Of a stretch of DNA of 64,000 nt, positions 46,701 through 54,636 are shown one piece after another. The notes below the pieces were generated by a model. It did no database searches, was not told the DNA's origin, and saw only the letters and a program-made list of their open reading frames with translations. The position numbers were made by a program, and so were the translations under genes. Origin of the DNA: Pedobacter sp. Leaf176 (GTDB lineage Bacteria > Bacteroidota > Bacteroidia > Sphingobacteriales > Sphingobacteriaceae); contig NZ_LMPD01000007.1 in the NCBI RefSeq assembly GCF_001424305.1, positions 62,001 to 126,000 of the forward strand. Reading direction: 5' to 3'. How positions within the stretch are numbered: the first letter of the stretch is position 1; the number at the start of each line of letters is the position of its first letter.

Positions 46701-47180
46701 CCAACATTTACGGGCGGTTTTAACACTTCATTAAGTTATAAAGGAATTACGGCCTCCGCTTTATTTTCATTCGTATCAAATGTTATGCGTTGGAATAATG
46801 AAGATTTTTATAATGAAAATCAGCGCTATTCTACTAGCAATCAAAGTGTAAGGATGTTGGAGAACAGGTGGCAGGTGCCGGGAGATTCTGGCAATGACGC
46901 CATCCTTCAAAGATTTGACGTGCCTAGAAACTTTACTTCGAAAGATATTCAGGATGCATCATTCTTAAGGTTGAGAAATGTAACCATCGGATACGCTATT
47001 CCTAAAACAATTTTGGAAAAAACTAAAATTATTAAAGGTATAAGAGTATTTATTCAAGGTCAGAACTTGCTTACCTGGACAAAATGGAGAGGTTTAGATC
47101 CAGAAAATAATGCTGTTTATGGTCGTTTTCAATACCCGAATACCCGAACATATACTGCAGGTTTAAATGTTAACTTTTAA
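43782..47180 (+). CDS. SusC-type TonB-dependent transporter with STN signalling domain, module 1
   Basis: This 1132-aa outer-membrane importer has a basic leader and signal peptide (cleavage near residue 52). The STN domain covers about 55-130 (LVKILKEIKRQTGYFFLYD). A carboxypeptidase-like sandwich (about 140-215), plug (about 220-340, LYVLDGVPIEAG and VIVLTTKKGKAG) and barrel ending in LNVNF follow. The STN domain means it both imports and reports ligand to FecR 1. SusD 1 starts 12 bp downstream, and cyanophycinase and isoaspartyl peptidase genes follow, so the cargo is probably a peptide-like polymer fragment rather than a glycan. Confidence 0.95.
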   Translation: MNFYTRSNKSTADKPKDFTQNYFNHQFLRAMKLFIFIMTVFCLQVSANAFSQRINISQKNTPLVKILKEIKRQTGYFFLYDTDLIQQKSKPVTIDLKNAELSDVLTHALKSQPFGWEIKENTILIFSKSIGNEGSKAIDVSGKVVDENGNPMPGASVHVKGQSAIYATDNNGNFSIRNVDEGAVLVISYIGYADREVAAKPQLGSLKLTPSSGTLSDVVVTGYTNYTKTQSAAASSLVTADKINNVPGLTVDQILQGRVPGMSVISTSGQPGQSAAVVIRGIGSVNGSSTPLYVLDGVPIEAGYFQTINPEDIESATVLKDASAKALYGSRGSNGVIVLTTKKGKAGRLAVNYTSQYGFSNLSRPNFTMMNTEQRLQFEEEIGASFGRNIGPGWTYSSKNPSYAAGTATTRARADFIIDSLKKIDTDWRDIFFQRGKFQEQQVSISGGNENLRFYNSLNYYSQEGVAKRTGLDRYSLRSNLDFKDDKFSGSVNLSLGYSQSSFTEGEGGTGAGTAMASVYYALPYENPYASDGTLVHPGNRSQYFILDQREGSQALERLLNSSDKTDQFKSIISTAFAYQILPELKITTRAGIDYRQSTDQQFVNPDSYYGSRSVANTLGGRGRLTDASRRNFNIISTTGLTYAKKFNDVHDFEASAFYEYVYNNYNSFGFSAYGIDGRLPETPAGVTNSAVFLPSTTGGKTKSALASFMGVARYTFNDKYTATASYRYDGSTRVAPENKWHGFYSFGANWNVKGEEFLKNNNWINDLRIRASYGITASPFGGDFTYLPTYTVGTSYGGVAAIRPSAAGNADYDWEYVKESNVGFDLAILKNRLRISADYYYRLTTNMFIDQPPSATSGFSLLSLSSGKMRNRGIEFEVNGDVIKTGNFLWSVGVNAGYNKNKILHVTDVTDSYPDGDTRILQVGLPYGTYFAPDWAGVNPQTGDAQYYNLDGSITTTYNVNTQSTTNSGGLYPTFTGGFNTSLSYKGITASALFSFVSNVMRWNNEDFYNENQRYSTSNQSVRMLENRWQVPGDSGNDAILQRFDVPRNFTSKDIQDASFLRLRNVTIGYAIPKTILEKTKIIKGIRVFIQGQNLLTWTKWRGLDPENNAVYGRFQYPNTRTYTAGLNVNF

Positions 47181-47192
47181 TTAATTATAGCA

Positions 47193-48584
47193 ATGATTAA
47201 TAAAATATATCAAAAATACGTACTTATATTTTCGTTGTTAGTTCTTACATCGTCATGTACAAAATTGGATTTGGCTCCAACGGATACCATATCGCCTGAT
47301 AAGGCTTTTAGAAACATTAACGACATCAATTTAGGCCTGTTAGGTGCGTATGCGTTAGTAGATTATACTCCGATAAGTTTGGTTTCGACAGTTTCGGATG
47401 AAGCCACATTTCCCACAGAAAACACCGTTGGAAATAGTGATGCTTTCAGATGGCTGTATACCGCAGGAAGCGGTTCGGTAACTTCGCTTTATGCAAGTTA
47501 TTATACGGCAATCGACAGGGTTAACAGAACACTTGCTGGCCTTGATGCATTAACTTTAGCGGGTGCGGATTTAGCAACAGGTAGCCGTTACCGTGGTGAA
47601 CTGCTTGCTTTGAGGGCTTATTTTCACTTTGAGCTTTTACGTAATTATGCTTCGGCGTATCAAACCGGGGCATTGGGCGTGCCTTATATGAAAATATCAA
47701 CCATTTCTTATCCAGCAAGAGATAATTTTGAGGTTGTTGTCGCAAATGCAAAGGCTGATTTGGGCTTGGCGAAAGATTTAATCCCGACGTCATTTACAGA
47801 CAGAACCCGCATCACAAAAACAGCGGTTTCTGCAATTCGGGCAAGATTAGCTTTGTACGAGAAAAACTGGACTGAGGCAATTGCATACGCTAATGAAGTT
47901 ATTGCAGCTTATCCGCTTGCAACCAAGGCCCAGTTTCCAGGTATTTGGACAGATGCAAATGAAAGTGAAGTAATTTGGAAAGCGAAGCGTGTGGGAACAA
48001 CTGATTCAAGAGTGGGTGATTTCTATTATCGCCAAACTGGTGGTATTGTTTTATATGCGCCGGCTTTCAAGCTAGTAAATGCTTTTGATAAGGTTAACGA
48101 CATACGTTATGCTGCTTATATTAAATTCGATGCAACGAGGACAGGTACAAAATCGCAATATCTTGTTAACAAATACATTGGTGGTACTACCACAGCACCG
48201 GGTTTGGCAGATATTAAATTATTCCGTACAGGAGAGATGTATTTAATTAAGTCAGAGGCAGAAGCAGAGTCAACCGGAGATGCAGCAGGCGACTTGAATA
48301 TGTTGCGTGCTGCCAGGATAAACGCCTATGTTAATCAGACGTTCAGTGATAAAGCATCATTAATAGCTGCAATTATTGAGGAGCGTTACAAAGAACTTGC
48401 TTTTGAAGGCCATCGTTTCTATGATTTAAAAAGGCGGAACTTACCGGTTGTCAGATTAGCTGCCGACGCTGTAAATGCTTCTGGAGCGGTGACTTTACCG
48501 GTGACACAGGCTCAATATGCCTTACCACTTCCTGCGTTGGAAATTTCTGTAAATAAAAATACCGTTCAAAATCCGGGCTATTGA
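47193..48584 (+). CDS. SusD/RagB-type surface lipoprotein, module 1
   Basis: This 463-aa lipoprotein has a lipobox ending at Cys22 (TSSC). The SusD fold is visible in TDTISPDKAFRNINDINLGLLGAY near the N-terminus, the helical TPR part (ELLALRAYFHFELLRNYASAY), and the C-terminal RTGEMYLIKSEAEA and IIEERYKELAFEGHRFYDLKRR. It binds substrate at the cell surface and closes over SusC 1. The hairpin at 48592-48636 follows its stop, with the cyanophycinase gene 66 bp away. Confidence 0.94.
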   Translation: MINKIYQKYVLIFSLLVLTSSCTKLDLAPTDTISPDKAFRNINDINLGLLGAYALVDYTPISLVSTVSDEATFPTENTVGNSDAFRWLYTAGSGSVTSLYASYYTAIDRVNRTLAGLDALTLAGADLATGSRYRGELLALRAYFHFELLRNYASAYQTGALGVPYMKISTISYPARDNFEVVVANAKADLGLAKDLIPTSFTDRTRITKTAVSAIRARLALYEKNWTEAIAYANEVIAAYPLATKAQFPGIWTDANESEVIWKAKRVGTTDSRVGDFYYRQTGGIVLYAPAFKLVNAFDKVNDIRYAAYIKFDATRTGTKSQYLVNKYIGGTTTAPGLADIKLFRTGEMYLIKSEAEAESTGDAAGDLNMLRAARINAYVNQTFSDKASLIAAIIEERYKELAFEGHRFYDLKRRNLPVVRLAADAVNASGAVTLPVTQAQYALPLPALEISVNKNTVQNPGY

Positions 48585-48591
48585 TAAATAC

Positions 48592-48636
48592 GGGCTTTAT
48601 CACCATCTTTTAACGTACATGGTTTTGATAAAGCCC
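48592..48636 (+). promoter_or_regulatory. Hairpin between susD and cyanophycinase genes
   Basis: GGGCTTTATCA and TGATAAAGCCC are perfect 11-bp arms; inside them ACCAT and ATGGT can extend the stem. No T run follows, so it is more likely an mRNA stability or partial termination element within the operon than a full terminator. Confidence 0.6.
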
Positions 48637-48650
48637 TAATCACTTCAAAT

Positions 48651-49742
48651 ATGAAGCAAATACTTTTTTTTCTGTTAATGGCTTGCTGTATTTCGGTTAT
48701 AGGCTGTAGTAAAACTGCGGTTTCTCCAGGGCCACCTTTAAGCGGTGGCGGGGTAACGGTTCCAGTTACAAAACGGAGGCCTGCATCAATCGGTGTTATT
48801 GGCGATAGCAGCAATGTAGTTAAACCAACAAACGGGGGTATGGTATTGATGGGCGGTGGAACCGATGTGGATGCTGCTTTCAGATGGATGATTGATAGAA
48901 GTGGCGGAGGTGACGTTGTTATTTTACGTGCTTCCGGCACTGATGCTTATAATCCCTATGTTAATGGCCTTGGGGCTGTAAACTCTGTAGAAACCTTATT
49001 AATTAATTCAAAAGAACTCGCGAATAACGATACCGTTGCTTATATAATTCGCAATGCCGAAATGGTGTTCATTGCAGGCGGTGATCAATCTGATTATATG
49101 CGGTATTGGAAAGGTACCAAGACAGCACAAGCATTAAATTATCTTTTGAACTATAAAAAAGCACCTGTAGGCGGCACAAGTGCCGGTTGCGCCATTTTAG
49201 GTGGCTTTTATTATAGCGGTGAAACGGGTGGTTTAACCTCCGCGCAAGCTTTGGCAGATCCTTACGACACGAATGTAACCCTTTATAACAACGACTTTCT
49301 GAAAGCACCTTATTTACAAAATGTGATTACCGATCAGCATTATTTAACAAGAAGCAGAGAGGGCAGATCTTTAATTTTTTTGGGTCGGATAAACAAAGAC
49401 TGGAAAATTGCCGCCAGGGGGATTGCTGCTGATGAACGAACGGCAGTTTGTATTGATAAAGATGGAAAAGCGCAGGTTTTTGGAGATTACTCCGCAAACC
49501 GTCCCTACAGTTATGCTTACTTCATGATCTCGGATGAAGGAAAGCAACCCGAACAAATGGAAGCAAATAAAAAGGCCGTTTGGAGCCGTGGTGAAAAGGC
49601 AGTGTCCGTTTATGAAATTGCAGCATCTGTAAATGGCGGTGGTAATTTTAATGTTGCTAACTTTATGGCTGCCGACGCCAGGGGTGGTAAATGGTATTGG
49701 TGGTGGATTGATAACGGAGTTTTAAATAAAAAAGATCAATAG
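48651..49742 (+). CDS. cphB: Cyanophycinase (peptidase S51-like), lipoprotein
   Basis: Cyanophycinase is a serine exopeptidase that cuts multi-L-arginyl-poly-L-aspartate into beta-Asp-Arg dipeptides. This 363-aa form has a lipobox ending at Cys19 (VIGC), so it is membrane anchored, perhaps surface exposed. The catalytic site reads Ser177 in GGTSAGCA and His230 in DQHY, with Gln146 in GGDQ and Glu262 in DERTA. Arg234, Arg236 and Arg239 follow DQH at the spacing R-x-R-x-x-R that lines the substrate pocket in known cyanophycinases. It lies downstream of susCD 1 and 7 bp before the isoaspartyl peptidase gene, one operon. Confidence 0.88.
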   Translation: MKQILFFLLMACCISVIGCSKTAVSPGPPLSGGGVTVPVTKRRPASIGVIGDSSNVVKPTNGGMVLMGGGTDVDAAFRWMIDRSGGGDVVILRASGTDAYNPYVNGLGAVNSVETLLINSKELANNDTVAYIIRNAEMVFIAGGDQSDYMRYWKGTKTAQALNYLLNYKKAPVGGTSAGCAILGGFYYSGETGGLTSAQALADPYDTNVTLYNNDFLKAPYLQNVITDQHYLTRSREGRSLIFLGRINKDWKIAARGIAADERTAVCIDKDGKAQVFGDYSANRPYSYAYFMISDEGKQPEQMEANKKAVWSRGEKAVSVYEIAASVNGGGNFNVANFMAADARGGKWYWWWIDNGVLNKKDQ

Positions 49743-49749
49743 AAATAAG

Positions 49750-50775
49750 ATGAAAGCATTAAGATTATTTTTTGTACTAACATTTCTTGTGTTGGCAATT
49801 AAAGTTTCTGCACAGCAGAAAAAATACGTTATGGTTATTCACGGCGGTGCAGGAACAATTCTGAAAAAGAACATGACACCAGAAAAAGAAGCCATTTATA
49901 TTAAGGTTTTAACCGAAGCTTTACAAGCTGGTTATGCTAAAATTCAGGCAGGAAAGACAAGCTTGGATGCTGTTGAGGCTACCATTCATGTTTTAGAAAA
50001 CGATCCGCATTTTAATGCTGGTAAAGGAGCTGTTTTTACCCATGATGGCAGAAACGAATTGGATGCTGCAATTATGGATGGTAAAACTTTAATGGCAGGT
50101 GCCGTAGCAGGTGTTACAACCGTAAAAAATCCAATCTCTGCAGCAAGAGCAGTAATGGAAAAATCCGAACATGTAATGATGGTTGGCGCAGGAGCAGATC
50201 AATTTGCAAAGGATGCGGGATTAGAAATTGTAAATCCGAAATATTTCTGGACTAAAGAACGCTGGGATGGCTTACAGCAAGCAATTAAGGAAGATTCTAC
50301 AAAGGCCGTATTGGATCATGGAAGTAAAAAATCAGAACTTTTAGGTAGTAAGAACCATGATTACAAATTTGGTACAGTAGGTTGCGTTGCTTTAGATAAA
50401 AGTGGTAACCTGGCCGCAGGAACATCAACCGGCGGTATGACGAATAAAAAATATGGACGTGTTGGCGATGCACCAATTATTGGAGCCGGAACATATTGCA
50501 ATAACGAAACGGCCGGGATTTCATGCACGGGCTGGGGCGAATTTTACATTCGTAATGTTGTTGCTAAAAACATATCAGATTTAATGGAATATAAAGGTTT
50601 ATCTGTTTCGGCAGCATCAAAAATCGCCATCGACAAGGTTGGTAAAATGGGTGGAGACGGTGGCTTAATCGCCCTGGATAAAAAGGGAAACATCGCAATG
50701 CCTTTTAATACAGAGGGCATGTATCGTGGTGCAATAACTGCTGATGGTAAAATAGAAGTAAGCATTTATAAATAA
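49750..50775 (+). CDS. iaaA: Secreted isoaspartyl peptidase / L-asparaginase (Ntn-hydrolase)
   Basis: This 341-aa N-terminal nucleophile hydrolase cuts beta-aspartyl dipeptides; plant and bacterial relatives split beta-Asp-Arg from cyanophycin. The signal peptide (1-21) places it in the periplasm. VIHGGAGTI opens the mature protein and the nucleophile is Thr209 in KFGTVGCVALD, where autocleavage creates two subunits. TSTGGMTNKKYGRVGDAPIIGAGTY is the conserved stretch that follows. It starts 7 bp after the first cyanophycinase and is the natural next step in the pathway. Confidence 0.93.
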   Translation: MKALRLFFVLTFLVLAIKVSAQQKKYVMVIHGGAGTILKKNMTPEKEAIYIKVLTEALQAGYAKIQAGKTSLDAVEATIHVLENDPHFNAGKGAVFTHDGRNELDAAIMDGKTLMAGAVAGVTTVKNPISAARAVMEKSEHVMMVGAGADQFAKDAGLEIVNPKYFWTKERWDGLQQAIKEDSTKAVLDHGSKKSELLGSKNHDYKFGTVGCVALDKSGNLAAGTSTGGMTNKKYGRVGDAPIIGAGTYCNNETAGISCTGWGEFYIRNVVAKNISDLMEYKGLSVSAASKIAIDKVGKMGGDGGLIALDKKGNIAMPFNTEGMYRGAITADGKIEVSIYK

Positions 50776-50856
50776 GGAGACCATGATGATTTTCCAAGCC
50801 ACACAGTGGAATGAAAATCTGATAGCTTCATCACCATTAAAAACACTTATATACAG

Positions 50857-51690
50857 ATGAAAAAGCTATTTTTGCCACTGATTTTTATAATGAGCTTTTT
50901 TCATTTAAAAGCTCAGAATAAAGGCAGTTTATTTATTATCGGCGGTGGAAACCGATCGGATGAGTTGATGCAAAAAATGCTTCAAACGGCTAATTTGAAA
51001 TCAACTGATTATATTATTGTACTGCCAATGGCTAGCGAAGTTCCTGATGCTGGTTTCGAAACGCTTTCCAAACAACTGAAAAAACTGGATAACAGGACCA
51101 TCAGGAATTTTAACTTTGCAAAACATGATGTTAACGATAAAAAATGGACGGACTCTTTAACGCAGGCAAAGTTAATTTATATATTAGGCGGGGATCAGAG
51201 CCGTTTTATGAAAGTAGTTTTGAATACGCCTGTTTATGATGCAATTCATAAGGCATACCAAAGCGGATCTACAATAGCCGGAACAAGTGCAGGTGCAGCG
51301 GTAATGAGTAAATACATGATTACCGGAAAACAACTATTAGATACAGTTTATAAGGAAACTTTTAATAAACTTTGGGATAAAAACATTGAGTTTTCTTACG
51401 GAATGGGTTTGCTGGAAAATACGATTATTGACCAGCATTTTCTTAAACGTAACCGCTATAATCGTTTAATATCTGCTTTGGCAGCTCATCCAAATATGGT
51501 TGGTATTGGCATTGATGAGAGCACAGCAATTATTGTTAATGGCAATAAAGCTACTGTTGCAGGCGAAAGTCAGGTCATACGTATTGCTAATCCCAGAGAA
51601 TTAAAAAATACAGCTAACGGTTTGTTAAAATTTTCAAAGGCTGAATTCGGTATTTTTACAGATGGCGATGTAATTGATATTAAGCCTTAG
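50857..51690 (+). CDS. cphB: Cyanophycinase, second copy, secreted
   Basis: This 277-aa protein has a signal peptide (1-19) with no lipobox, so it is soluble in the periplasm or secreted. The site residues match: Gln114 in GGDQ, Ser144 in GTSAGAA, His194 in DQHF, Arg198/Arg200/Arg203 in the R-x-R-x-x-R run, and Glu221 in GIDESTA. Compared with the first copy it is close to the usual family length and shares only the core motifs, so the two are not a recent duplication. It ends the rightward operon; a terminator-like hairpin follows before the convergent carboxypeptidase gene. Confidence 0.92.
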   Translation: MKKLFLPLIFIMSFFHLKAQNKGSLFIIGGGNRSDELMQKMLQTANLKSTDYIIVLPMASEVPDAGFETLSKQLKKLDNRTIRNFNFAKHDVNDKKWTDSLTQAKLIYILGGDQSRFMKVVLNTPVYDAIHKAYQSGSTIAGTSAGAAVMSKYMITGKQLLDTVYKETFNKLWDKNIEFSYGMGLLENTIIDQHFLKRNRYNRLISALAAHPNMVGIGIDESTAIIVNGNKATVAGESQVIRIANPRELKNTANGLLKFSKAEFGIFTDGDVIDIKP

Positions 51691-51713
51691 TATAATTAAG
51701 CTATCTAATATTA

Positions 51714-51767
51714 AGAGAGCCCCGAGAAATGCTAAATCAAGCTAGCTATTCAACTGGGCTCTTTTAT
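51714..51767. terminator. Terminator-like hairpin between convergent genes
   Basis: AGAGCCC (51716-51722) and GGGCTCT (51756-51762) are followed by TTTTA; a smaller AGCTAGCT palindrome sits in the loop. It lies between the second cyanophycinase and the M14 carboxypeptidase, 8 bp past the latter's stop. Confidence 0.6.
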
Positions 51768-51774
51768 CGATATC

Positions 51775-53007
51775 TTAATTATTGTCCGGAGTTGCCAGCA
51801 GTAGCTCCATCATCTTTTCTGCGGCTATCTTCCCTTTTAGTTTCAGTAATCTCCTTGGCGTGTCGTCGCCTACTTCATAAGTTAAAGCTTCAGCATGTAA
51901 AACTCTACCCATCCAGCTTTTGGATACATTTCCACCATTGGGAGATGGTTTAACGTTTGGCCTAAAATCTGGAATACGCTCGCTAAAAGCACTGAGCCAT
52001 TTCGCTGTAAACCCAGGTATATTTGTCTTGTTGGCCGGCTGGTCTTCATTCGTATAAAAAACGTCATAGTAAGTGGAATGAAAGTCAATTCCAAAATAAA
52101 CTTTTGCATTTTGCAGATCTATTTTCTTAAGTAAATAATCTCTTACCGATCTGGTTTCCGGCTGTAGGAAATTTTCCCAATCGCGGTTTAAGTCTACACC
52201 GGCAACATTATGACGCCAATTCCCTTCATCTACACCATCAGGATTTATGACAGGGATAAGCAACAGTTGGTAGTTTTTTCTAAAGTTTTTTGCCAATTCC
52301 GTATCAGAAGTTACCGCTCGTATAAATTCCTGCATAGCCATATAACCGGTTACCTCAGGCGGATGCTGGCGACTTAAAACAACAATCAATCGTTTTTCAT
52401 TATTTCCGATACTCAAGGCATTAATTGTTTTTCCTAATATGCTTTGACCAATTTTTTGCTTTTTGACAAATGGCAGCGTGGCTAAACTATCTTCCCATTT
52501 ATAATTATCGGCTGCGCTTATCAGTTCCTGCGCTGCAACCAGCGTTGTGTCTGCAGAAACTTTAATGCTAAAAGATGCTTCTTTTTTACTATCGCTTATT
52601 CTAACATTTGCAACATCCTCCCAAATTTGATTTCGGTGTTGGATTTTAGGATTATACCGGTGTGAAGTGCCTTCGTAATTAAGTTTTATATGGATTTTTT
52701 TTTCTATGGCAGACCAAACTTTAAAAGCGAACCAGGGGCTTGGGTTAATCGGTTCATTTTCGGGCTTAATAATAATATTAAATGTACTGTCATTTTGCTG
52801 TGTTATGGAGTTCGCTCTCGCAGCTGCGAAATTATTGGTAAAAAGAATTTGATTGTTATTAAACTTATAAACCTTTTTTTTTTGAAAATTGCTGACTGCT
52901 GTCGCCGAATCAATGTGATTTAATTTTGCAACTAACTGTTGGGTTTTACAGGAAGAAAATAAGACAGTAGAGAATGCACTAAGTAGAATGTATTTTAGTT
53001 TAATCAT
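51775..53007 (-). CDS. M14 family zinc carboxypeptidase, lipoprotein
   Basis: This 410-aa metallopeptidase removes C-terminal residues. From the ATG at 53007 the signal peptide ends in a lipobox at Cys20 (FSSC). An N-terminal beta-sandwich (about 40-160), as in cytosolic-carboxypeptidase-type M14 members, precedes the catalytic domain: zinc ligands His215 and Glu218 in HPPEV and His310 in DFHS, the NPDGVD and NVAGVDLNRDW substrate motifs, and catalytic Glu378 in YEVGD. A perfect palindromic terminator separates it from SusD 2 upstream, so it may have its own promoter or depend on read-through. Release of terminal Arg or Asp from peptide fragments is a plausible role. Confidence 0.9.
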   Translation of the reverse strand: MIKLKYILLSAFSTVLFSSCKTQQLVAKLNHIDSATAVSNFQKKKVYKFNNNQILFTNNFAAARANSITQQNDSTFNIIIKPENEPINPSPWFAFKVWSAIEKKIHIKLNYEGTSHRYNPKIQHRNQIWEDVANVRISDSKKEASFSIKVSADTTLVAAQELISAADNYKWEDSLATLPFVKKQKIGQSILGKTINALSIGNNEKRLIVVLSRQHPPEVTGYMAMQEFIRAVTSDTELAKNFRKNYQLLLIPVINPDGVDEGNWRHNVAGVDLNRDWENFLQPETRSVRDYLLKKIDLQNAKVYFGIDFHSTYYDVFYTNEDQPANKTNIPGFTAKWLSAFSERIPDFRPNVKPSPNGGNVSKSWMGRVLHAEALTYEVGDDTPRRLLKLKGKIAAEKMMELLLATPDNN

Positions 53008-53028
53008 ATGGAAAAAAAATTGTGATGA

Positions 53029-53059
53029 CAAAAAAACAGGCTGCCCGGGCAGCCTGTTA
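53029..53059 (-). terminator. Perfect palindromic terminator after SusD 2
   Basis: A 24-bp perfect palindrome centred on CCCGGG (53035-53058), with a T run on the minus strand, lies 21 bp after the SusD 2 stop and 22 bp before the M14 start codon. Confidence 0.88.
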
Positions 53060-53079
53060 CTTAATATTATCGAAGAGCG

Positions 53080-54627
53080 TTACGGGTTCTGATCTTCAGG
53101 TCCGATTGCTTTATTAACATCGATTTCATCCTGCGGGATTTTATATTCCCAAAGATTGTTTTGAGATGCCCTTGCTTTAAATAAGGTAAAAGCAATATCG
53201 GTGTAAGTTACAGATGTACTTACCCTCGGATTATCCATTCCATTTCTATCCATATCTGAATCGGTACGCTTCAAATCATAAAAACGGAAACCTTCCCCCC
53301 ACAGTTCAATACGTCTCTGTACCATAATTTCATCAATTAAAGCTGTGCCGGATTTTGTAGATAATATATAACCTGGATTACGATTTACTGCTAAAGGATA
53401 AAGTGCAGCGGCTGCGGCGGCATCTTGCCCACCTGCTCTTGCTAATGCCTCAGCTTCAATCAAGTACATTTCTGCAACACGCATGAAAGGAATGTCGCCT
53501 GCTCTGCTGTTCACATCTTGCACTTTAAACTTACGGTGCATGTACTTAATCACTTTTACGCCGGAAGCGGCTGTTCCGCTTGCAGCATCAATTGCACCAG
53601 GGAAGTTAACTTTATCAGCCGTGGTACCATCCCACCATAATTTTTTTCTAATATCTGTATTAGCAATTTTTGCATATAATGTTGAATTGATCATTTTAGG
53701 TTCCAATCTATTCCATGAAGAATTGAAATTTCCCGAAACATAAGAATAAAATGAGCCATAGGTTGGAACCTGATCTGCTAATTGGTTTGCGCCCCACATC
53801 CATTCTGCATTTGAAATTACGGTAAAACCGCTTAGATAATCAGCGTTTGTCATGAATGAAAAACCTGTTCTCGCCTCTTTGGCATATTTCGCGGCATTCG
53901 TCCAGTCCTGCATGGTTAAAGCTACTCTTGCTTTAAAACCCTTAGCAACATTTAAATTTATATGTGTTTTAGCGGAACGAACAGGTGCTGTTGCAAGTAA
54001 TGTTATTGCCTGATCTAAATCTTTATTAATTTGAGCATAAACCGCTTCAACAGTGGAACGTGGCTGATCTACCCCATCATTTGAAATAGCAATCGGAATA
54101 CCAGGCTGTATATTTTGCTTCCCGGCTTCATAACGCTTGCCATAAAGTTGAACCAAATTGAAGTGGCACCAAGCCCTAACCGCTAAGCATTCGCCTTTGA
54201 TGGCGTCTTTAGCGGTGGTTTCGCCACTAATTTTATCTATGTTTTCGATAATCATATTGGCATTGCTATTAATGCGGTAATATAATAGATAAGGAAATGC
54301 GGCAAGTGAGCTAGATGCACTTCTGTGATCAACCCATCTCAATGCAGGTTTAAAATAACTGTATGTATTGCCCGACCAGACAAAATCTTCACCCATCGCA
54401 TCCATGTTTAACATCATGGCTCCATGGGCATCCTGCGATTGATTGGATATTTGTAAATACATTAATCGGTACATTCCGTTAACAGCTAGTTTTGCATTTG
54501 CAATGGATTCGAAAGCTGTACTTTGCGCAACCTGATCTGTAGGGAAGGTTTCTAAGAAATCTTTTTTGCATGAGGTAAACAATGCTACGATAAGCATGAA
54601 TACTGAAGTGATTTTACAATTTTTCAT
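53080..54627 (-). CDS. SusD/RagB-type surface lipoprotein, module 2
   Basis: This 515-aa lipoprotein has a lipobox ending at Cys20 (FTSC). SusD features are FPTDQVAQSTAFESIANAKLAVNGMY, KGECLAVRAWCHFNLVQLYGKRY, PFMRVAEMYLIEAEALARAGG and the C-terminal VQRRIELWGEGFRFYDLKRTD. It pairs with SusC 2, whose stop lies 9 bp upstream. Its sequence differs strongly from SusD 1, so the two modules probably bind different ligands or different sizes of the same one. Confidence 0.94.
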   Translation of the reverse strand: MKNCKITSVFMLIVALFTSCKKDFLETFPTDQVAQSTAFESIANAKLAVNGMYRLMYLQISNQSQDAHGAMMLNMDAMGEDFVWSGNTYSYFKPALRWVDHRSASSSLAAFPYLLYYRINSNANMIIENIDKISGETTAKDAIKGECLAVRAWCHFNLVQLYGKRYEAGKQNIQPGIPIAISNDGVDQPRSTVEAVYAQINKDLDQAITLLATAPVRSAKTHINLNVAKGFKARVALTMQDWTNAAKYAKEARTGFSFMTNADYLSGFTVISNAEWMWGANQLADQVPTYGSFYSYVSGNFNSSWNRLEPKMINSTLYAKIANTDIRKKLWWDGTTADKVNFPGAIDAASGTAASGVKVIKYMHRKFKVQDVNSRAGDIPFMRVAEMYLIEAEALARAGGQDAAAAAALYPLAVNRNPGYILSTKSGTALIDEIMVQRRIELWGEGFRFYDLKRTDSDMDRNGMDNPRVSTSVTYTDIAFTLFKARASQNNLWEYKIPQDEIDVNKAIGPEDQNP

Positions 54628-54636
54628 GATATATTT

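Noticed and set aside
51729..51953. Plus-strand ORF overlapping the M14 carboxypeptidase gene
   Set aside because: It lies antisense to well-conserved zinc peptidase sequence and starts inside a terminator hairpin.
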